Shown: one piece after another, positions 33,187-45,905 of the stretch
Numbering within the stretch: position 1 is the first letter of the stretch
How the letters are laid out: each line of letters opens with the position of its first letter
Position numbers and translations under genes: made by a program
Notes under the pieces: generated by a model
Told to the model about the DNA's origin: nothing
Seen by the model: the letters and a program-made list of their open reading frames with translations, nothing else
Database searches by the model: none
Source: Azolla caroliniana
Taxonomy: Eukaryota; Polypodiophyta
Assembly: GCA_043228905.1 (NCBI GenBank)
Contig: JBHGNT010000014.1
Coordinates: 6,200,001-6,264,000 of the forward strand
Length of the DNA stretch: 64,000 nt
Direction of reading: 5' to 3'

Positions 33187-33454
33187 AGGGTGATGGGATT
33201 CGTCCCTTGTGATATGTGAGAAAGACCAACTCGAAAATATACAATAACGCGAAAACAGGAAATACACAAGATACACAATGGACAGAGTTTTACGTGAAAC
33301 CCTAAACTGGGAAAACCATAGGAGAACAGATCTTCCACTATACACAGAGAGTACAAAGAACGGTTACAACTCTTCTCTGATGCTCAGAGGATAACCAATT
33401 AGGGTTCTTGGCAAGTTCGTTGAACTCTGCCGCCGCTCTCTCTACTCTCTATAT
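33187..33454 (-). repeat. Degenerate copia LTR fragment
   Basis: Contains TTTTACGTGAAACCCTAAACTGGGAAAACC, a decayed version of the TTTACGTGGAAAACCCAAACT-type block found in minus-orientation C1 and C7 LTRs (near 34263 and 41253), plus splice/leader-like text. Ends are uncertain. Confidence 0.4.
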
Positions 33455-36400
33455 AGCGCTACGCATATTTCTTGGTTATGGAATCGATGGGGATTTCCGC
33501 TATCAGTTATGGGACTCGGAGAATCGGAAATTGGTCCAAAGTGGTGACGTGGTCTTCAATGAAGACTCTATCCTCTCTGAGTGGAACAACACAAAATAGT
33601 GGGCAAAAAGGTTTCTTTCAAAAACGATAGGGAAGTCATAGAAAGACTGACCCACCAGGCTAAATTGAAGATTCGATAAATAGTCGAACTCAACCAAGCT
33701 GACAATACACTTGCTGACTCCGAATCGGTACGAGGTTCACTAGTCGAACTCGGAGACAAAGCCATCAAAGACACAACCGAATCGACAAGAGTTGAAAAAG
33801 GCAAAGTCAACAAGATGCGAGTCGGAAACATAGCCGACCGACCGAAACAACCAAGGCCAAAGGGAAAAACAAAATTGAGTCGGCGAAGTCTCTCAATCCC
33901 GAAGCAAGGGAGGATGCGGTGACATCGCGGAAATCCTATCACAGGGGCGAGTCATCCGAAAGGACTCCTAACATAAGTGGTTCAACAAATGCTAATCGGC
34001 CGATAGAGACGACTGAAGGGTCCAAACGAATCATTACGATTGAGTTCTATTAACTAGGCCTCGACTACGTCAACTACACGGATGCAAATGAACCCATCAC
34101 ATACGAAGAAGCTATAGTCGTATCTTATGCCGATACATGGCTCGAAGCCATGAGGTCTGAGGCGCTTGGTAGAAATCGACCGGCCACAACCGGTTTCACG
34201 TTCGGGTTCGTGTGTAGAGAACAAGTAGTACACAGACAAGAAAAAATGTGCAGACACAGAGACACCAATGTTTTACGTGGAAAACCCGAAATGGGAAAAA
34301 CCGTGAGGTCCACAAACCCCAAGAAAACATATCACTATAGTAGAAAGGAAATACAAATACGGAACTCGGAGGCAACGACCTCGAGTTCTCCTTCGTCTGA
34401 GAGACGACTACAGAGTTACACTCTTACACTCTTACTCTCTCACTCACGGTTACAGAGGCAACTACCTCGTTCTAACTTTTTCAATAATGATCAACTGCCT
34501 CCTTACTAAAGTTTTCCCTAGTTGCTTATACACAAAAGCAACTTTCTGGCTATTTACAAGTATAACCCACAAGGGCATTTTAGACTATTTACAATTGTAG
34601 TCTTTCGAAACGATATCGGTTTTCGATTACGATTTCGATTTCGGTTTCGGTTTCGGTCCTTCTCTTCCCATCCGGAGGGACATGTTTCCCAACACTGAGA
34701 TGGACTCAATTCATAAGAATCAAACATGGGAGTTGGTTTAACTACCAACCGGAAGGAAGCCGATACCCTTTAAATGGTTTTTTCGGTACAAATATTTATC
34801 CGATTTGGAAAAACCTAAATACAAAACTCGGCTCGTCGCAAAGGGCTTCAACAAGAACGTGGAGTCGACTACGACAAAATATTTTCTCTAGTAGTCAAGT
34901 AGACCATCCTTTGACTCCTACTCGGGGTTGTTGCAACAGAGGACCTAGAGCTTGAGGAACTCGACGTAAAGATGATATTCCTACACGGAGACTTGGAAGA
35001 GGACATTTACATGTCCCAACCGACAGGCTTCTCAGCAATGGGAGAGGAAAGTCACCTCTCATGTCAATTGAAGAAAAGCCTATACGGCTTAGAATAAGCG
35101 TTAAGGATGTGGTACCAGAAGGTCGTCTCCTACATCCGACAACTCGGTTACAGTTGGTTTGACTCCGACCCATGTTTATAGACTCGGCAACTGGCTAACG
35201 AGTCTTAGATTTATGTGATCCTATATATCAACGACATGTTGATTGCAGGGAGATATCAAGCTGAAATCGGAATGCTAAAGTGGAGCCTTCACGACAAGTT
35301 CGTGATGAAGGAACTCGGACAAGCCCGACACATACTGGGCATGAGGATCGAGTGAAATTGGAAAATGAAGACTCTCCTACTCTCCTAGTCTGACTACATC
35401 CGAATGGTGCTAAGGCATTTCAACATGGAGCACGCAAAGCCAACACCAACACCGCTTCGGTCGTCGATCCGACTATCGGACAAAGACTCTCCTTTGACGG
35501 ACAAGGAGAGAGGGCTCAATGGAAAGCTACCCTACGCATTGGCAATAGGAAGTATCATGTACGCAATGGTGGCGACTTGACCCGATCTTGCATATGTCGT
35601 GGGGGTTGTCAGCCGGTACATGTCTAATCTAGGACGGAAGCACTAGGAGGCCGTCAAACACATTTTCAGGTACCTAAAAGGAACCAAAGATGCACAACTG
35701 ACTTTCGGATCGGCAAACCCAACCAAAGCCGAAGGCTATACCGACTCCGACTACACTGAGAACACGGATAATCGGAACTCGACATCAGGCTACATCTTCA
35801 CCTATGGTGGCGGTGCTATATCATGGAGGTCAAAGCTCCAAGAGTGCATGGTCATGTCGACCACAGAGGTCAAGTATATAGTAGCGTCGGAGGTAGCGAA
35901 GGAAGCGATTTGGCCGCACCGACTAACTACTAACTTTTCGGCTACAAACTGAATCAATCGATCAATGCCGACCATCTATTGCGACTCATAGAGCACAATA
36001 CACCTCATCAACAACCCAGTCTATCACGCGAAGAAGAAACATATTGAGGTGTGGTATCATCACATTCGGGAGCTGATAACAAAAAAGAAGCTCGAAGTCC
36101 GGAAGATCGACACCGAGCTAAACATCGCCAATTGCCCGATGAAGCCACTCCCAGATCAACGCTTCAGAACAAAGAGGACAAAGATGGAACTTCGACAAGA
36201 TACTGAGCAAAAGAAACCCAAACGAGTAGCAGAAGGGATGTCGAAAACCGACCCGAACAGACTCACGAGAAGAGCAAAATCGACACGTTCGGAAACACAA
36301 GGGGTTGAAGAAATAGCACTGAGCGAGGATACCGACTAGAAAGGAAACAATCGAGAGGTGAACGAAGTCAGATAACGACATAGGAGCAAAAACTAGTGAG

Positions 36401-36692
36401 CTACGAACAATTGACACAAGGCCAAAGTCGAGAATTCGACACAAGCCGACTTCAATATTCAGACCAATTCGAACAAAAAATGATTCGAACAAGTTGATTC
36501 GACCAACTCGAACCAGCTTAACATTGAGGCTAGCCGAACTAGGCTAAACACCGACTTTAGCCTTACCAACTTGGCTTTATGCCGAGTGACTTGTAATATA
36601 AATTTAGATTAATATTGTAATCTAGGTTTATGGGGGAGATAGCCCCAATCACTTGTACATGTAAGAAAGAGTGGTCCTTTTACGGGGGAGTT
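33455..36692 (+). pseudogene. Copia C6: integrase tail, RT and RNase H, heavily decayed
   Basis: Starts with the integrase tail YGIDGDFRYQLWDSENRKLV and VQSGDVVFNEDS, then a Glu/Lys/Ser-rich linker. RT follows (about 34690-35560), with TWELV, a LYGL*-like block and YINDM where YVDDM is expected. RNase H is at about 35730-36110 (YTDSDY, STTEVKYI, IYCDS*STIHLINN). Dozens of stops and shifts make it a fossil. It ends with the purine tract TACGGGGGAG at 36681-36690. Interrupted at 34162-34694 by a solo LTR. Confidence 0.82.
34162..34694 (-). mobile_element. Solo LTR C7 inside the C6 RT
   Basis: 533 bp flanked by perfect CTGAG duplications (34157-34161 and 34695-34699). Removing it restores the C6 reading from MRSE to MDSIHKNQTWELV. 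On the element strand it begins TGTTGGGAAACATGTCCC, close to family C1, but its other terminus ends in GC rather than CA. It contains a GATTTCGATTTCGGTTTCGG simple run near 34625-34665. Confidence 0.82.
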
Positions 36693-36743
36693 TGTTGGCA
36701 TAAAAGGCCGACTCCTTCCCCTTTGTATCCTAGTGTGTGTAAC
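36693..36743 (+). repeat. 3' LTR of C6, first piece
   Basis: Begins TGTTGGCATAAAAGGCC right after the purine tract. It is cut by the C2b solo LTR at 36744 and continues at 42311 after a GTAAC duplication. Confidence 0.7.
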
Positions 36744-36792
36744 TGTTGAGATATCAAGCTCTGACAGGAACTACATGCTCCGATGAACAACA

Positions 36793-37806
36793 TGACGGGA
36801 ACCGCAACGCTCCTTATGCACAATGCTCCGCCACAACCGAGCTTAGAATCATACACAGAAAACAGGAAATAAAACACGACACAAAGAAGAGGAGGGTACA
36901 CAGGATGTTTACGTGGAAAACCCAAACCAAGGGAAAAAACCACGGCAGCCCACAGGCTGCAAACTATCACTATGGTAGAATATACAACAGTGAGTTCACG
37001 GAGGCAACGACCTCGTGCTCACGATCCTCGCCACAGGCGGCGGTTACAACAGAGGCAACGACCTCTTTCTCTCTCTCTCTCTCTTTGTACACTGTTACGT
37101 GCTCTCTCTTCTTCTTGCACCAACAAGAAATGACAACTACAATTTCTATAAGTTTTCCCTTAGTCATATTTATACTAATATGACTTTTCGGCTATTTACA
37201 AATATAGCCTCGATGGGCTCTCCGAAACATATTTACGAATATGTCTCTTCGTCCAGTGAGCATTCCTCACCGAGTCAGCACCATCCGGCTCTCCGTAGCC
37301 GAGTACTTCTCATTCGGTTCTCACCGGGTCTGCACCATCCGGCTCTCTGTAGCCGGGTACTCCTCATCCGGATCTCACCGGGTCTGCACCATCCGGCTCT
37401 CCGTAGCCGGGTACTCCTCATCCGGATCTCACCGGGTCTGCACCATCCGGCTATCCGTAGCCGGGTAGTCATCATCCGGATCTCACCGGGTTTGCACCAT
37501 CCGGCTCTCCGTAGCCGGGTACTCCTCATCCGGTTCTCACCGGGTCTGCACCATCCGGCTCTCCGTAGCCGGGTAATCCTCATCTGGATCTCACCGGGTC
37601 TGCACCATCCGGCTCTCCGTAGCCGGGTACTCCTCATCCGGATCTCACCGGGTCTGCACCATCCGGCTCTCCGTAGCCGGGTACTCATCATCCGGATCTC
37701 ACCGGGTCTGCACCATCCGGCTCTCCGTAGCCGGGTACTCCTCATCCGGATTGTTTATTGGCACTGTTCTTCTCTCTTCCCATCCAGAGGGACCTGTCTC
37801 CCAACA
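36793..37806 (-). repeat. 3' LTR of C1e with nine 54-bp repeats
   Basis: 1014 bp. Nine units of about 54 bp (CACCATCCGGCTCTCCGTAG core) occupy about 37270-37750. Because 54 is 18 codons, both strands translate as repetitive ORFs, which I treat as artefacts. The 5' LTR has six units; three units account for the 165-bp length difference. Confidence 0.9.
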
Positions 37807-38084
37807 AACTCCCCCTTCACTCCGACATGGGGTGTCTTACCAGTCCGATCCGCTTCCGGCATGCATCTAACTTGTCGGGTATCAGAACTTTGGTCAGCAT
37901 ATCTGACCCGTTCTCGGCCGTGTGGATCTTCGACATTGCGAACTCCTGGTCATCTACTCTTTTCCGGATCTAGTGATACCTTCGTTGGATATGCTTCGTC
38001 CGGGAATGGTAGGCCGCATTCTTAGCAAGGTGGATGGCACTTTGACTGTCGTAATAGAGTCGGTATTCATCTTGCCGGATACCG

Positions 38085-40133
38085 AGCTCTCCGATGAAGT
38101 CCTTCATCCATAATATTTCCTTGCTAGATACCGAGCTCTCCGATGAAGTCCTTCATCGATAATATTTCTTTGCCGGCTTCCACAACTGCCATATACTCCG
38201 CCTCCGTGGTTGACAATGCAACCGTCTTCTGCAGCCTGGACTGCCATGAAACCCCCTGCATATGTCATTACATACCCGGATGTAGACCGGCTGGTATCCA
38301 CATCAGCCGACATGTCCGAATCGGTGAAACCGTTAAGTTGAGGTTTTCCGTAGCCGAATCAGAGACACATATTTGAAGTGCCCTTCAAATACTGGAGTAC
38401 CCATTTGACCGCGTTCCAGTGCTCCTTGCCGGGATTGCTCATGAACTGGCTCACCACTCCGACTGCGTATCCTATATCCGGTCGGGTACACACCATTGCG
38501 TACATCAAGCTCTCGACGGCAGAGGCATATGGAATCTTCATCATATCCGCCTTCTCTGCTTTCGTCTTCGGGATTTGCTTACCGGATAACCTGCAGTTTG
38601 CCGGAAGTGTCGATCCGACCGGTTTCGCTTCTGACATGTTGAACCGGTGAAGCACCTTTGTCATGTACTTCTCCTGTGACAACCATAATTGCTTCTTTGA
38701 CCGGTCCCGAATGATGTGCATCCCCAGCATCTGTCTTGCCGGACCCAAGTCTTTCATTGAGAAGGTCCGGTTGAGAGCCTTCTTCAGCATCCGTATTTTG
38801 ACTTGGTCACGTCCGACGATCAACATGTCGTCCACGTACAGAAGGAGTATCAGGAAGTCGCCTCTTTCGAACTTCTTCACAAACACGCAGTGATCGGCCT
38901 GTGTCTTGTGGTACCCTTGATTGGTCATGAAGGAATCGAACTTCCGGTACCATTGTCGGGGAGCCTGCTTTAGTCCGTACAAGCTCTTCTTCAACCGGCA
39001 TACTAGGTGCTCCTTCCCTTTCTCCACAAAGCCCTCCGGTTGCTGCATGTAGATCTCCTCTTCGAGGTCGCCGTGAAGGAATGCCGTCTTCACGTCGAGC
39101 TGCTCTACCTCAAGGTCCATGCTTGCCGCTATACTCAGCACCCTTGAGATGGAGGTCATCTTTACAACAGGGGCAAATAGTCGAAGTCCACGCCCTTCTT
39201 CTGCTGGAACCCCTTCACCACGATCCTGGCTTTGTATCTCGGGGGGTTGCCGGCATCTCCCGGTTTCAACTTGTACACCCACTTGTTTCGGAGTGCCCGC
39301 TTTCCTTTCGGCAACTCCACCAATTCATACGGATGGTTCTCATGCAGGGAATCCATCTCATCCTGCATGGCACTTAACCATTTGCGGCTATGGGTGTCAT
39401 CCTTTGCTTCTTCGAAGCTTTCCGGCTCCCCCTCATCGGTCAGCAGCACATGCTCTGCATCCGGAAATCTCCGGGGGGCCCTTCTCTCTCTGAGAGGATA
39501 TCTCCGTCTTTGGGCTTCGGTAGCCAGCTCCTCCATTTGCTCTTCATCCGAATCTGATTCGGGGTCTAGGCCAGTTCTGGTTTCAGCTTCGTCTACTTCT
39601 TCTTTAGCTTGTTCGGTATCCTCACCGTAACCGGCTGGTCCCTCGAGTGCTAATCGGTCTCTTGCCGGTTGGGTCTTCTCATCGTAGAGTCGATCCTTAC
39701 CGGTCGACTCGGAGTTCATTATCTTCTTTTCCGACTCCCAGTCGGCGAGCGTCTTGTCCTCCATGAAGATAATATCTCGACTCCGGAATACCTTCTTGTC
39801 GACCAGGTCCCACACTCGGTAGCCGAACTCATCGTCACCGTAATCGAGGAATATGCATGGCCGGGTCTTTGGATCTAACTTTCCTCTCCGGTCCTTAGCT
39901 ACATGCATGTACGCGAGACACCTGAACACCTTGAGATGCCGGTAGGATACTTCCTTACCGGTCCACACTCTCTGTGGCGTGTCTCCGTCCAAGGGTATTG
40001 AGGGTGATCTTTTTATCACGTATGTCGTTGTTGACAGTGCCTCAGCCCAAAATTTCTTGGGTAGTTTTGCCTCAACCTCATGTTGATGAAGCACCGTATG
40101 TACGTCGTTGTCTTCATGTGCATCACCTCCCAT
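38085..40133 (-). pseudogene. Integrase tail, RT and RNase H of C1e
   Basis: RT in frame 38359-39282: [53 protein letters not shown]. The RNase H continues to about 37900 with breaks: a frame loss near 38350, and a ~50-bp tandem duplication at about 38077-38175. Upstream, 39162-40133 carries the integrase tail (CIFLDYGDDEFGYRVWD), the acidic linker and the RT start. A frame change lies near 39180. Not functional as one protein. Confidence 0.85.
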
Positions 40134-40281
40134 ATCGCGACGTCGATTTTGTCCGGTCTCTTGTCCCCGAACTGAACCGGCAACCAGAGGTCTTTAACCA
40201 TGAGCATGTCCCTCATCTTCGACTTCCACACTGAATAGTTGGAGCCGGTGAGCTTGAACATGCCGCCAATCGATTCGTCCA
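40078..40281 (-). pseudogene. Gag stub of C1e
   Basis: Starts MDESIGGMFKLTGSNYSVWK and runs to IRCFINMRL, after which it is fused out of frame to integrase text (NYPRNFGLRHCQQR). This marks the internal deletion. Confidence 0.85.
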
Positions 40282-40311
40282 TTTTCTGTGTCGTTTCGCT
40301 CTGATACCACT

Positions 40312-41160
40312 TGACGGGAACCGCAACGCTCCTTATGCACAACGCTCCGCCACAACCGAGCTTAGAATCATACACAGAAAACGGAAATAAAACACGACAC
40401 AAAGAAGAGGAGGGTACACAGGATGTTTACGTGGAAAACCCAAACCAAGGGAAAAAACCACGGCAGCCCACAGGCTGCAAACTATCACTATGGTAGAATA
40501 TACAACAATGAGTTCACGGAGGCAACGACCTCGTGCTCACGATCCTCGCCACAGGCGGCGGTTACAACAGAGGCAACAACCTCTTTCTCTCTCTCTCTCT
40601 TTGTACACTGTTACGTGCTCTCTCTTCTTCTTGCACCAACAAGAAATGACAACTACAATTTCTATAAGTTTGCCCTAAGACATATTTATACTAATATGAC
40701 TTTTCGGCTATTTACAAATATAGCCTCGATGGGCTCTCCGAAACATATTTACGAATATGTCTCTTCGTCCGGTGAGCATTCCTCACCGGGTCAGCACCAT
40801 TCGGCTCTCCGTAGCCGAGTACTTCTCATCCGGTTCTCACCGGGTTTGCACCATCCGGCTCTCCGTAGCCGGGTACTCCTCATCCGGATCTCACCGGGTC
40901 TGCACCATCCGGCTCTCCGTAGCCGGGTACTCCTCATCCGGATCTCACCGGGTCTACACCATCCGGCTCTCCGTAGCCGGGTAGTCATCATCCGGATCTC
41001 ACCGGGTCTGCACCATCCGGCTCTCCGTAGCCGGGTACTCCTCATCCGGATCTCACCGGGTCTGCACCATCCGGCTCTTCATAGCCAGGTACTCCTCATC
41101 CGGATTGTTTATCGGCACTGTTCTTCTCTCTTCCCATCCAGAGGGACCTGTCTCCCAACA
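40312..41160 (-). repeat. 5' LTR of C1e with six 54-bp repeats
   Basis: 849 bp, bounded by TGACGGGAACCGC and CTCCCAACA. It is the same repeat type as 36793-37806 but with six units (about 40785-41090). Confidence 0.9.
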
Positions 41161-42310
41161 CAACGCTTGGCCACAACCGAGCTTAGAATCAAACACAGAA
41201 AATGGGAATGAACGCACGACACAATGGAGAGAAGAGTACATAGGATGTTTACGTGGAAAACCCAAACTCGGGAAAAACCACGACAGCCCACACACCGCAA
41301 ACTATCACTATATGAGAATGTACAATAGGAAAGCACCGAGGCCACGACCTCGAGCTTGCTATCTTCGCCATAGGCGGCGGTTACAACAGAGGCAACGACC
41401 TCTTCCTCTCTCTCACTCTCTCTGTACACTGTTACGCGCTGTAATCTTACACCAACAAGAATGACAACTCCATCACACTAAGTTTGCCCTAAGTCATATC
41501 TATACTAACATGACTTTTCGACTATTTACAAATATAGCCCCGATGGCCTCTCAGGAAACATATTTACGAATGTCCCTTCATCCGGTGAGCACTTCTCCCC
41601 GGGCCTTCACCATCCGGCTCTAGCTGGGTACTCCTCATCCGGCTCTAGCTGGGTACTCCTCATCCGGTTCTCACCGGGTCTTTCGTAGCTGGGTACTCCT
41701 CATCCGGTTCTCACCGGGTCTTCCGTAGCTGGGTGCTCCTCATCCGGTTCTCACCGGGTCTTCCGTAGCTGGGGTACTCCTCATCCGGTTCTCATCGGGT
41801 CTTCCGTAGCTGGGGTACTCCTCATCCGGATTCTCATCAAGGTTGCTCTTCTCACTTCCCATCCGGAGGGACTTGTTTCCTAACAAGCTCAACTAGTTTA
41901 ATCTAGTTAGTCAACATATGTAACTCAGTAGTTACCTAGATCGAATCTAGTTAATGGGTTGACCTTAAGCCTTTAAATAGGACCTTGTACTTAAATGGGA
42001 TAAATTCTAGATCCTCCACTCCTTAGTACATTTAATATAGGACTTACACATAAGTACCTATGTTCTACCCACACATGTGCACCTTTGCACATGGGTTGTA
42101 TATATACCTCATTGTGGGTATTTTTGTATGTTGATGACACTTTTCAATATAGTCAATCTTCCCCCATTTATCTTCATAAGTGTAACTTCCTCTCTCTCTC
42201 TCTCTTCCTCTCACACACTCTCACGTGCATATCATACTATCTTCCGCTGCTTAACATAACCATATAATTAGTCTCTAATTAACCCTAGTTAATTACCTAA
42301 TTACTTAACA

Positions 42311-42505
42311 GTAACTTGTCTAAATAATTAGGGCTTACTATATAAGCAATAACCTAACGTTGTATATGTAGACTTGTATCTTGAGTCTTTGAGAGAGAGA
42401 GAAGAGTGAATAACGAAAGCTTCCATTATAGTTGAAATTGTGTTTACATTTCCATCATTTCTTCTGTCATATTCTCTGTGTTGTTTGCCGAGCACATAAC
42501 CTATA
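42311..42505 (+). repeat. Probable continuation of the C6 3' LTR
   Basis: Starts with the second GTAAC and carries a TATA-like ACTATATAAGC near 42348 and a GA-rich leader. The right end is not clear; copia C8 linker text begins at about 42506-42540. Confidence 0.5.
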
Positions 42506-43491
42506 GGTCCTTACTTGCTTCCTCACATTCATTCCATCAACGGCCAAGTCCGAAATTGGACAAAGGGAAGGCCAAAATTCCTGAGTACGACGATTCAGAT
42601 GGAAACGAATCGGCTCACTCACTTGACAACGAGTATGGTGAATTGGATGTGCCAATCATGAGGACACTAGGAGTCGAGAATGCTCTCACAAGGAATAATG
42701 AACCACCACGTCGGTCCACCTGAGAGAAGAATGTAGCCAGCTGATTCCATATAATGATTACATGGCATATGACTATGCATTCATGATGAAGGTGGCGACA
42801 GTTCGAGAATCGGAAAACTTTTCCTAAGCCGCTAAGGACCTGCGATTGGTGGAATCGATGAATGAGTAGATGCAAGCACTGTCCAGGAACGAGACATGGG
42901 ATCTCGTCCCCTCTTCACCCCACCAAAAGGCAATCAAATGCCGGTGGATATCCAACGTGAAGCACAACATTGACAGCTCTGCTAATTGCTATAAAGCCCA
43001 ACTCATAGCAAAAGGCTAGGCACAAATGCATGGGGTCAATTACGAAGAGACTTTTTCCTCGGTGGGAAAGATGACAACCATTCGAACCATGATCACGCTT
43101 GCAGCTGACAAAGGCTGACACCTTCACCAAATAGACATCAAGAACGCCTTTCTCCAAGGAGAATTAGATGAGGAGGTGTATATGGTGCAACCACCCGGTT
43201 TCAAGTTGAGCACACACCTGCAAGTGGTTTGCCGATGCAAAAAGCCTCTCTACGGTCTCAAGCAGGCACCAAGAGCATGACATTCAAAGATAACCCAATA
43301 TCTTCACTAAATCGGTTTCAAAATGTCCAAGTCTAACAATTACTTGTTCATCTGAAGCGACTCCAGAGGACATATGTTTATCATAATATATGTGGACAAC
43401 TTGGTCATTAGAGGAGAGCACATAGAAGATATCAAACATATCGAAAAGCTACTCTCCAGCCGATTCAAAATGAAGTACATGAGAGTTCTCC
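42506..43491 (+). pseudogene. Copia C8: linker and RT, first part
   Basis: PKLDKGKAKIPEYDDSDGNE and SAHSLDNEYGELDVP match the C4 linker. RT follows in three broken frames, with the copia polymerase box still visible as IYVDNLVIRGEH (YVDN for YVDD). The text stops at FKMKYMRE near 43490, where C9 integrase text begins. Confidence 0.78.
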
Positions 43492-44040
43492 TATAGATAC
43501 ACGCCAGAGTAGAATGGCGTGGTCGAATGTTGGAATCAGACGTTGGTAGAAGTGGCAAGGGAAATGCTGGACGAGAAGAACATGCCCCAGATTTATTGGG
43601 CCGAAGCAATTCGGATAGTCCTCTACATACAGAATCGAATATTTGCCTCAGGGACAAAGGTGTCTCTGCACGAACTGTACTTCGAGTGGAACCCGAATTT
43701 GGCGCACCTTCGGGTATTCGATAACATTGCCTACGTGCATGTGCCGAATGAGAAGCAAAAGAAACTGGATGAAAAATCCGAGAAGTGCATCCTAGTTGGC
43801 TACTCCGATGAGCAAAAGGGGTACAAGTGCTACAAACCTCGTTCGAAGCAAGTCCGAGTCAGTCGTGATGTCGTCTTTGACGAATCCACATCTTGGTACT
43901 TCTCATCACCCGAACCCGAGTCGACTGCTTGGACGATGCAACTGATTTCAAAACAGAAGAAAGCATATCGGAATCCGAACCGGATAGTCAAACTTCTCTC
44001 TAGATCAATGGACCGAATTTGGGTTGGTTGAACCGGAACG
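43492..44040 (+). pseudogene. Integrase C-terminal half of C9
   Basis: Includes QNGVVECWNQTLVEVAREML: the conserved Glu position is read as VVECWN. It continues through IYWAEAI, LRVFDNIAYVHVP, KCILVGYSDEQKGYKCY and VSRDVVFDESTSWY. It ends in TGA shortly after the linker begins. Confidence 0.82.
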
Positions 44041-45905
44041 GTCAACCGGATGACGAGCCAACGAGTAGTGAAGACTCAGTTGTTCTCTCCCCGCGTAAGG
44101 AACTAAGGAGACGGTTCACACACAAAGAGAAGGGGAAGAAAAAGATGCCAGAATAAGATATCGGTAAAGATGAGTCGGATCGGAATAGATCCAACTTCGG
44201 AAAGAACAAAGACGGATCTTTGGGAGAAAAGTCTAAGTCGGCCAAGAGGGCCATGAAATCGGTGAACCAGAAGTTGCACTGATTCACCCACCAAAAGCAC
44301 CTCGTAGTTCGATATGGATATAGCGAGTATATGGTGCATCATTATGTATACATGGTGAAGGTGGCAACCATGCATGAGCCGGAGAGCTATGCAGAAGCGA
44401 TTAAGGATCCGAATTGGCAGAAGGCCATGGAGGAAGAGATGCACGCGCTCATGGAAAATGAGACGTGGGACTTAGTGGACGTACCAAAAGGAGTGAAGTT
44501 GATCGGTTGCCAGTAAGTGTATAAAGTCAAATACAATGTCGATGGCTCCGTTAACAGGTACAAGGCCCGACCGGTGGCTAAAGGCTACACGCAATAATAC
44601 AGAATTTTTTATGACGAGACATTCATGCCAATTGCAAAGATGACAACAATATGTGTCTTGCTTGCGATGACAACGGTGAAGGGGTGGCATCTACATCAGA
44701 TGGATGTGAAAAATGCGTTGCTGCAAGGCGACCTTGAGGAATAGGTGTATATGGTCAGTCCCTCGGATTTCACTCTAGAATGAACACATTGGTTTTTTGT
44801 TGACTGAAGAAGTCTCTTTATGGACTAAAGCAAGCCCCGCGTGCCTAAGATCATGCAATGACAACGTCGAATGGGGTTTGCCACGTCGAAGTTGGACTCT
44901 TCATTGTTCATCCGACGAGGTCGGCACGGGTCGGTAAGCATTTTGCTTTATGTTGATGATTTAGTCATCACCAACGCCGACCTGGAAGAAATCGACCGTG
45001 TCAAGTCCGACCTCGCAACATCATTTGAAATGAAGGATCTCGGGGACTTTCATTACTTCCTCGGGATCAAAGTGATCTGCACCCCAGAAGGCATACTGAT
45101 TAGTCAATGCCATTATGTGTCGAGTAGTCTCTTCAAATTCGATATGACAGAATGCAAGTCCGTCTCGACTCCTCTGCATAGGAATGTGAAACTTTGCCCC
45201 AACTCCAAAATGGCATGCAACCCGAAACTATTTCGATAGGTAGTCGGAAGCCTTATATACCTGACCATCACCCGGCTAGATCTCAACTATCCAGTTGGCT
45301 TGATCAATCAATTCATGGTGCAGCCGACCATAGAGCACCTTCAGTGCGTGCACTAAATATTGCGATACATCAGTGGCACTAAGTACATGGGGTTGATATA
45401 TTGGACCGTTGTAGTAGGACAACTTGTCGGATACATGGATTCCGATTGGGCTGGAAATGCCGGTGATCGAAGGTCAAATTCCGGATTCATGTTTTCACTT
45501 TGAAGTGTCGCGGTCTCTTGGAGCAGCAAAAAGCAGCCGACAATGGCATTGTCGAGCATTGAGGCCGAGTATAGAGGAGTGGTTGTCGCAACGTGCAAAG
45601 CCATTTGGCTTAAACGACTATTAAAGGATATGCAATTGGAGGTGTTCAATCTGACGACGATCTACTGTGACAACCTTAGTAGCATCCAAATGGTGAAGAA
45701 CCCCGTCTTCCACACCCGGACAAAGCACATTGAGGTGCAATACCATTTTGTTCGAGAGCGGGTCCTCTCCGGTGAAGTCGAACTAGTGATGTTCTGACTG
45801 ATTGGTAGACTACCGACATCTTCACCAAACCTCTCGGCTTGGACAAGTTACTACAATTTTTAGGCCTACTTGGTCTCTAACGCCTTGATATGCCAAACTT
45901 GAGGG
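44041..45905 (+). pseudogene. Linker, RT and RNase H of C9
   Basis: RT pieces: [40 protein letters not shown], then LLYVDDLVITNAD (44940-44980). RNase H pieces: YMDSDWAGNAGDRRS, SSIEAEYRGVVV, IYCDNLSSIQMVKN. At least ten stops (for example 44515, 44597, 44742, 45237, 45500) separate the pieces, many of the TAG/TGA type. Product non-functional. Confidence 0.82.

Larger units (their letters stand above)
36793..41160 (-). mobile_element. Copia C1e, internally deleted element
   Basis: Minus-strand copia with a 3' LTR (36793-37806), a 5' LTR (40312-41160), a primer site complement (40299-40309) and a purine tract (37807-37815 complement). Target duplications are CAACA (36788-36792) and CAACG (41161-41165), differing at a CpG. 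A deletion joins Gag codon ~67 to the integrase core near 40078, removing the rest of Gag, protease and most of integrase. RT and RNase H remain. Confidence 0.9.
36762..41885 (-). mobile_element. Solo LTR C1f (pieces 36762-36792 and 41161-41885)
   Basis: Minus-orientation C1 LTR. On the element strand it begins TGTTAGGAAACAAGTCCC (from 41885) and ends GTTCCTGTCA (at 36762). Perfect AGCTC duplications flank it (36757-36761, 41886-41890). Its repeat block (about 41590-41830) uses ~40-bp units. The C1e element is inserted near its 3' end. Confidence 0.88.
36744..42310 (+). mobile_element. Solo LTR C2b (pieces 36744-36761 and 41891-42310)
   Basis: Begins TGTTGAGATATCAAGCTC and ends CTTAACA, with perfect GTAAC duplications at 36739-36743 and 42311-42315. 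The right piece matches the C2a LTR (CTAGATCCTCCACTCC, GTGTATATATACCTCATTGTGGG-like text). No primer site or coding sequence follows, so it is a solo LTR. It is opened at 36761 by C1f. Confidence 0.88.

Noticed and set aside
37015-41211. Long ORFs encoding 18-residue repeats (both strands)
   Set aside because: They follow the 54-bp repeats inside copia LTRs. Because 54 is divisible by three, all frames stay open. No start context, no conserved protein.
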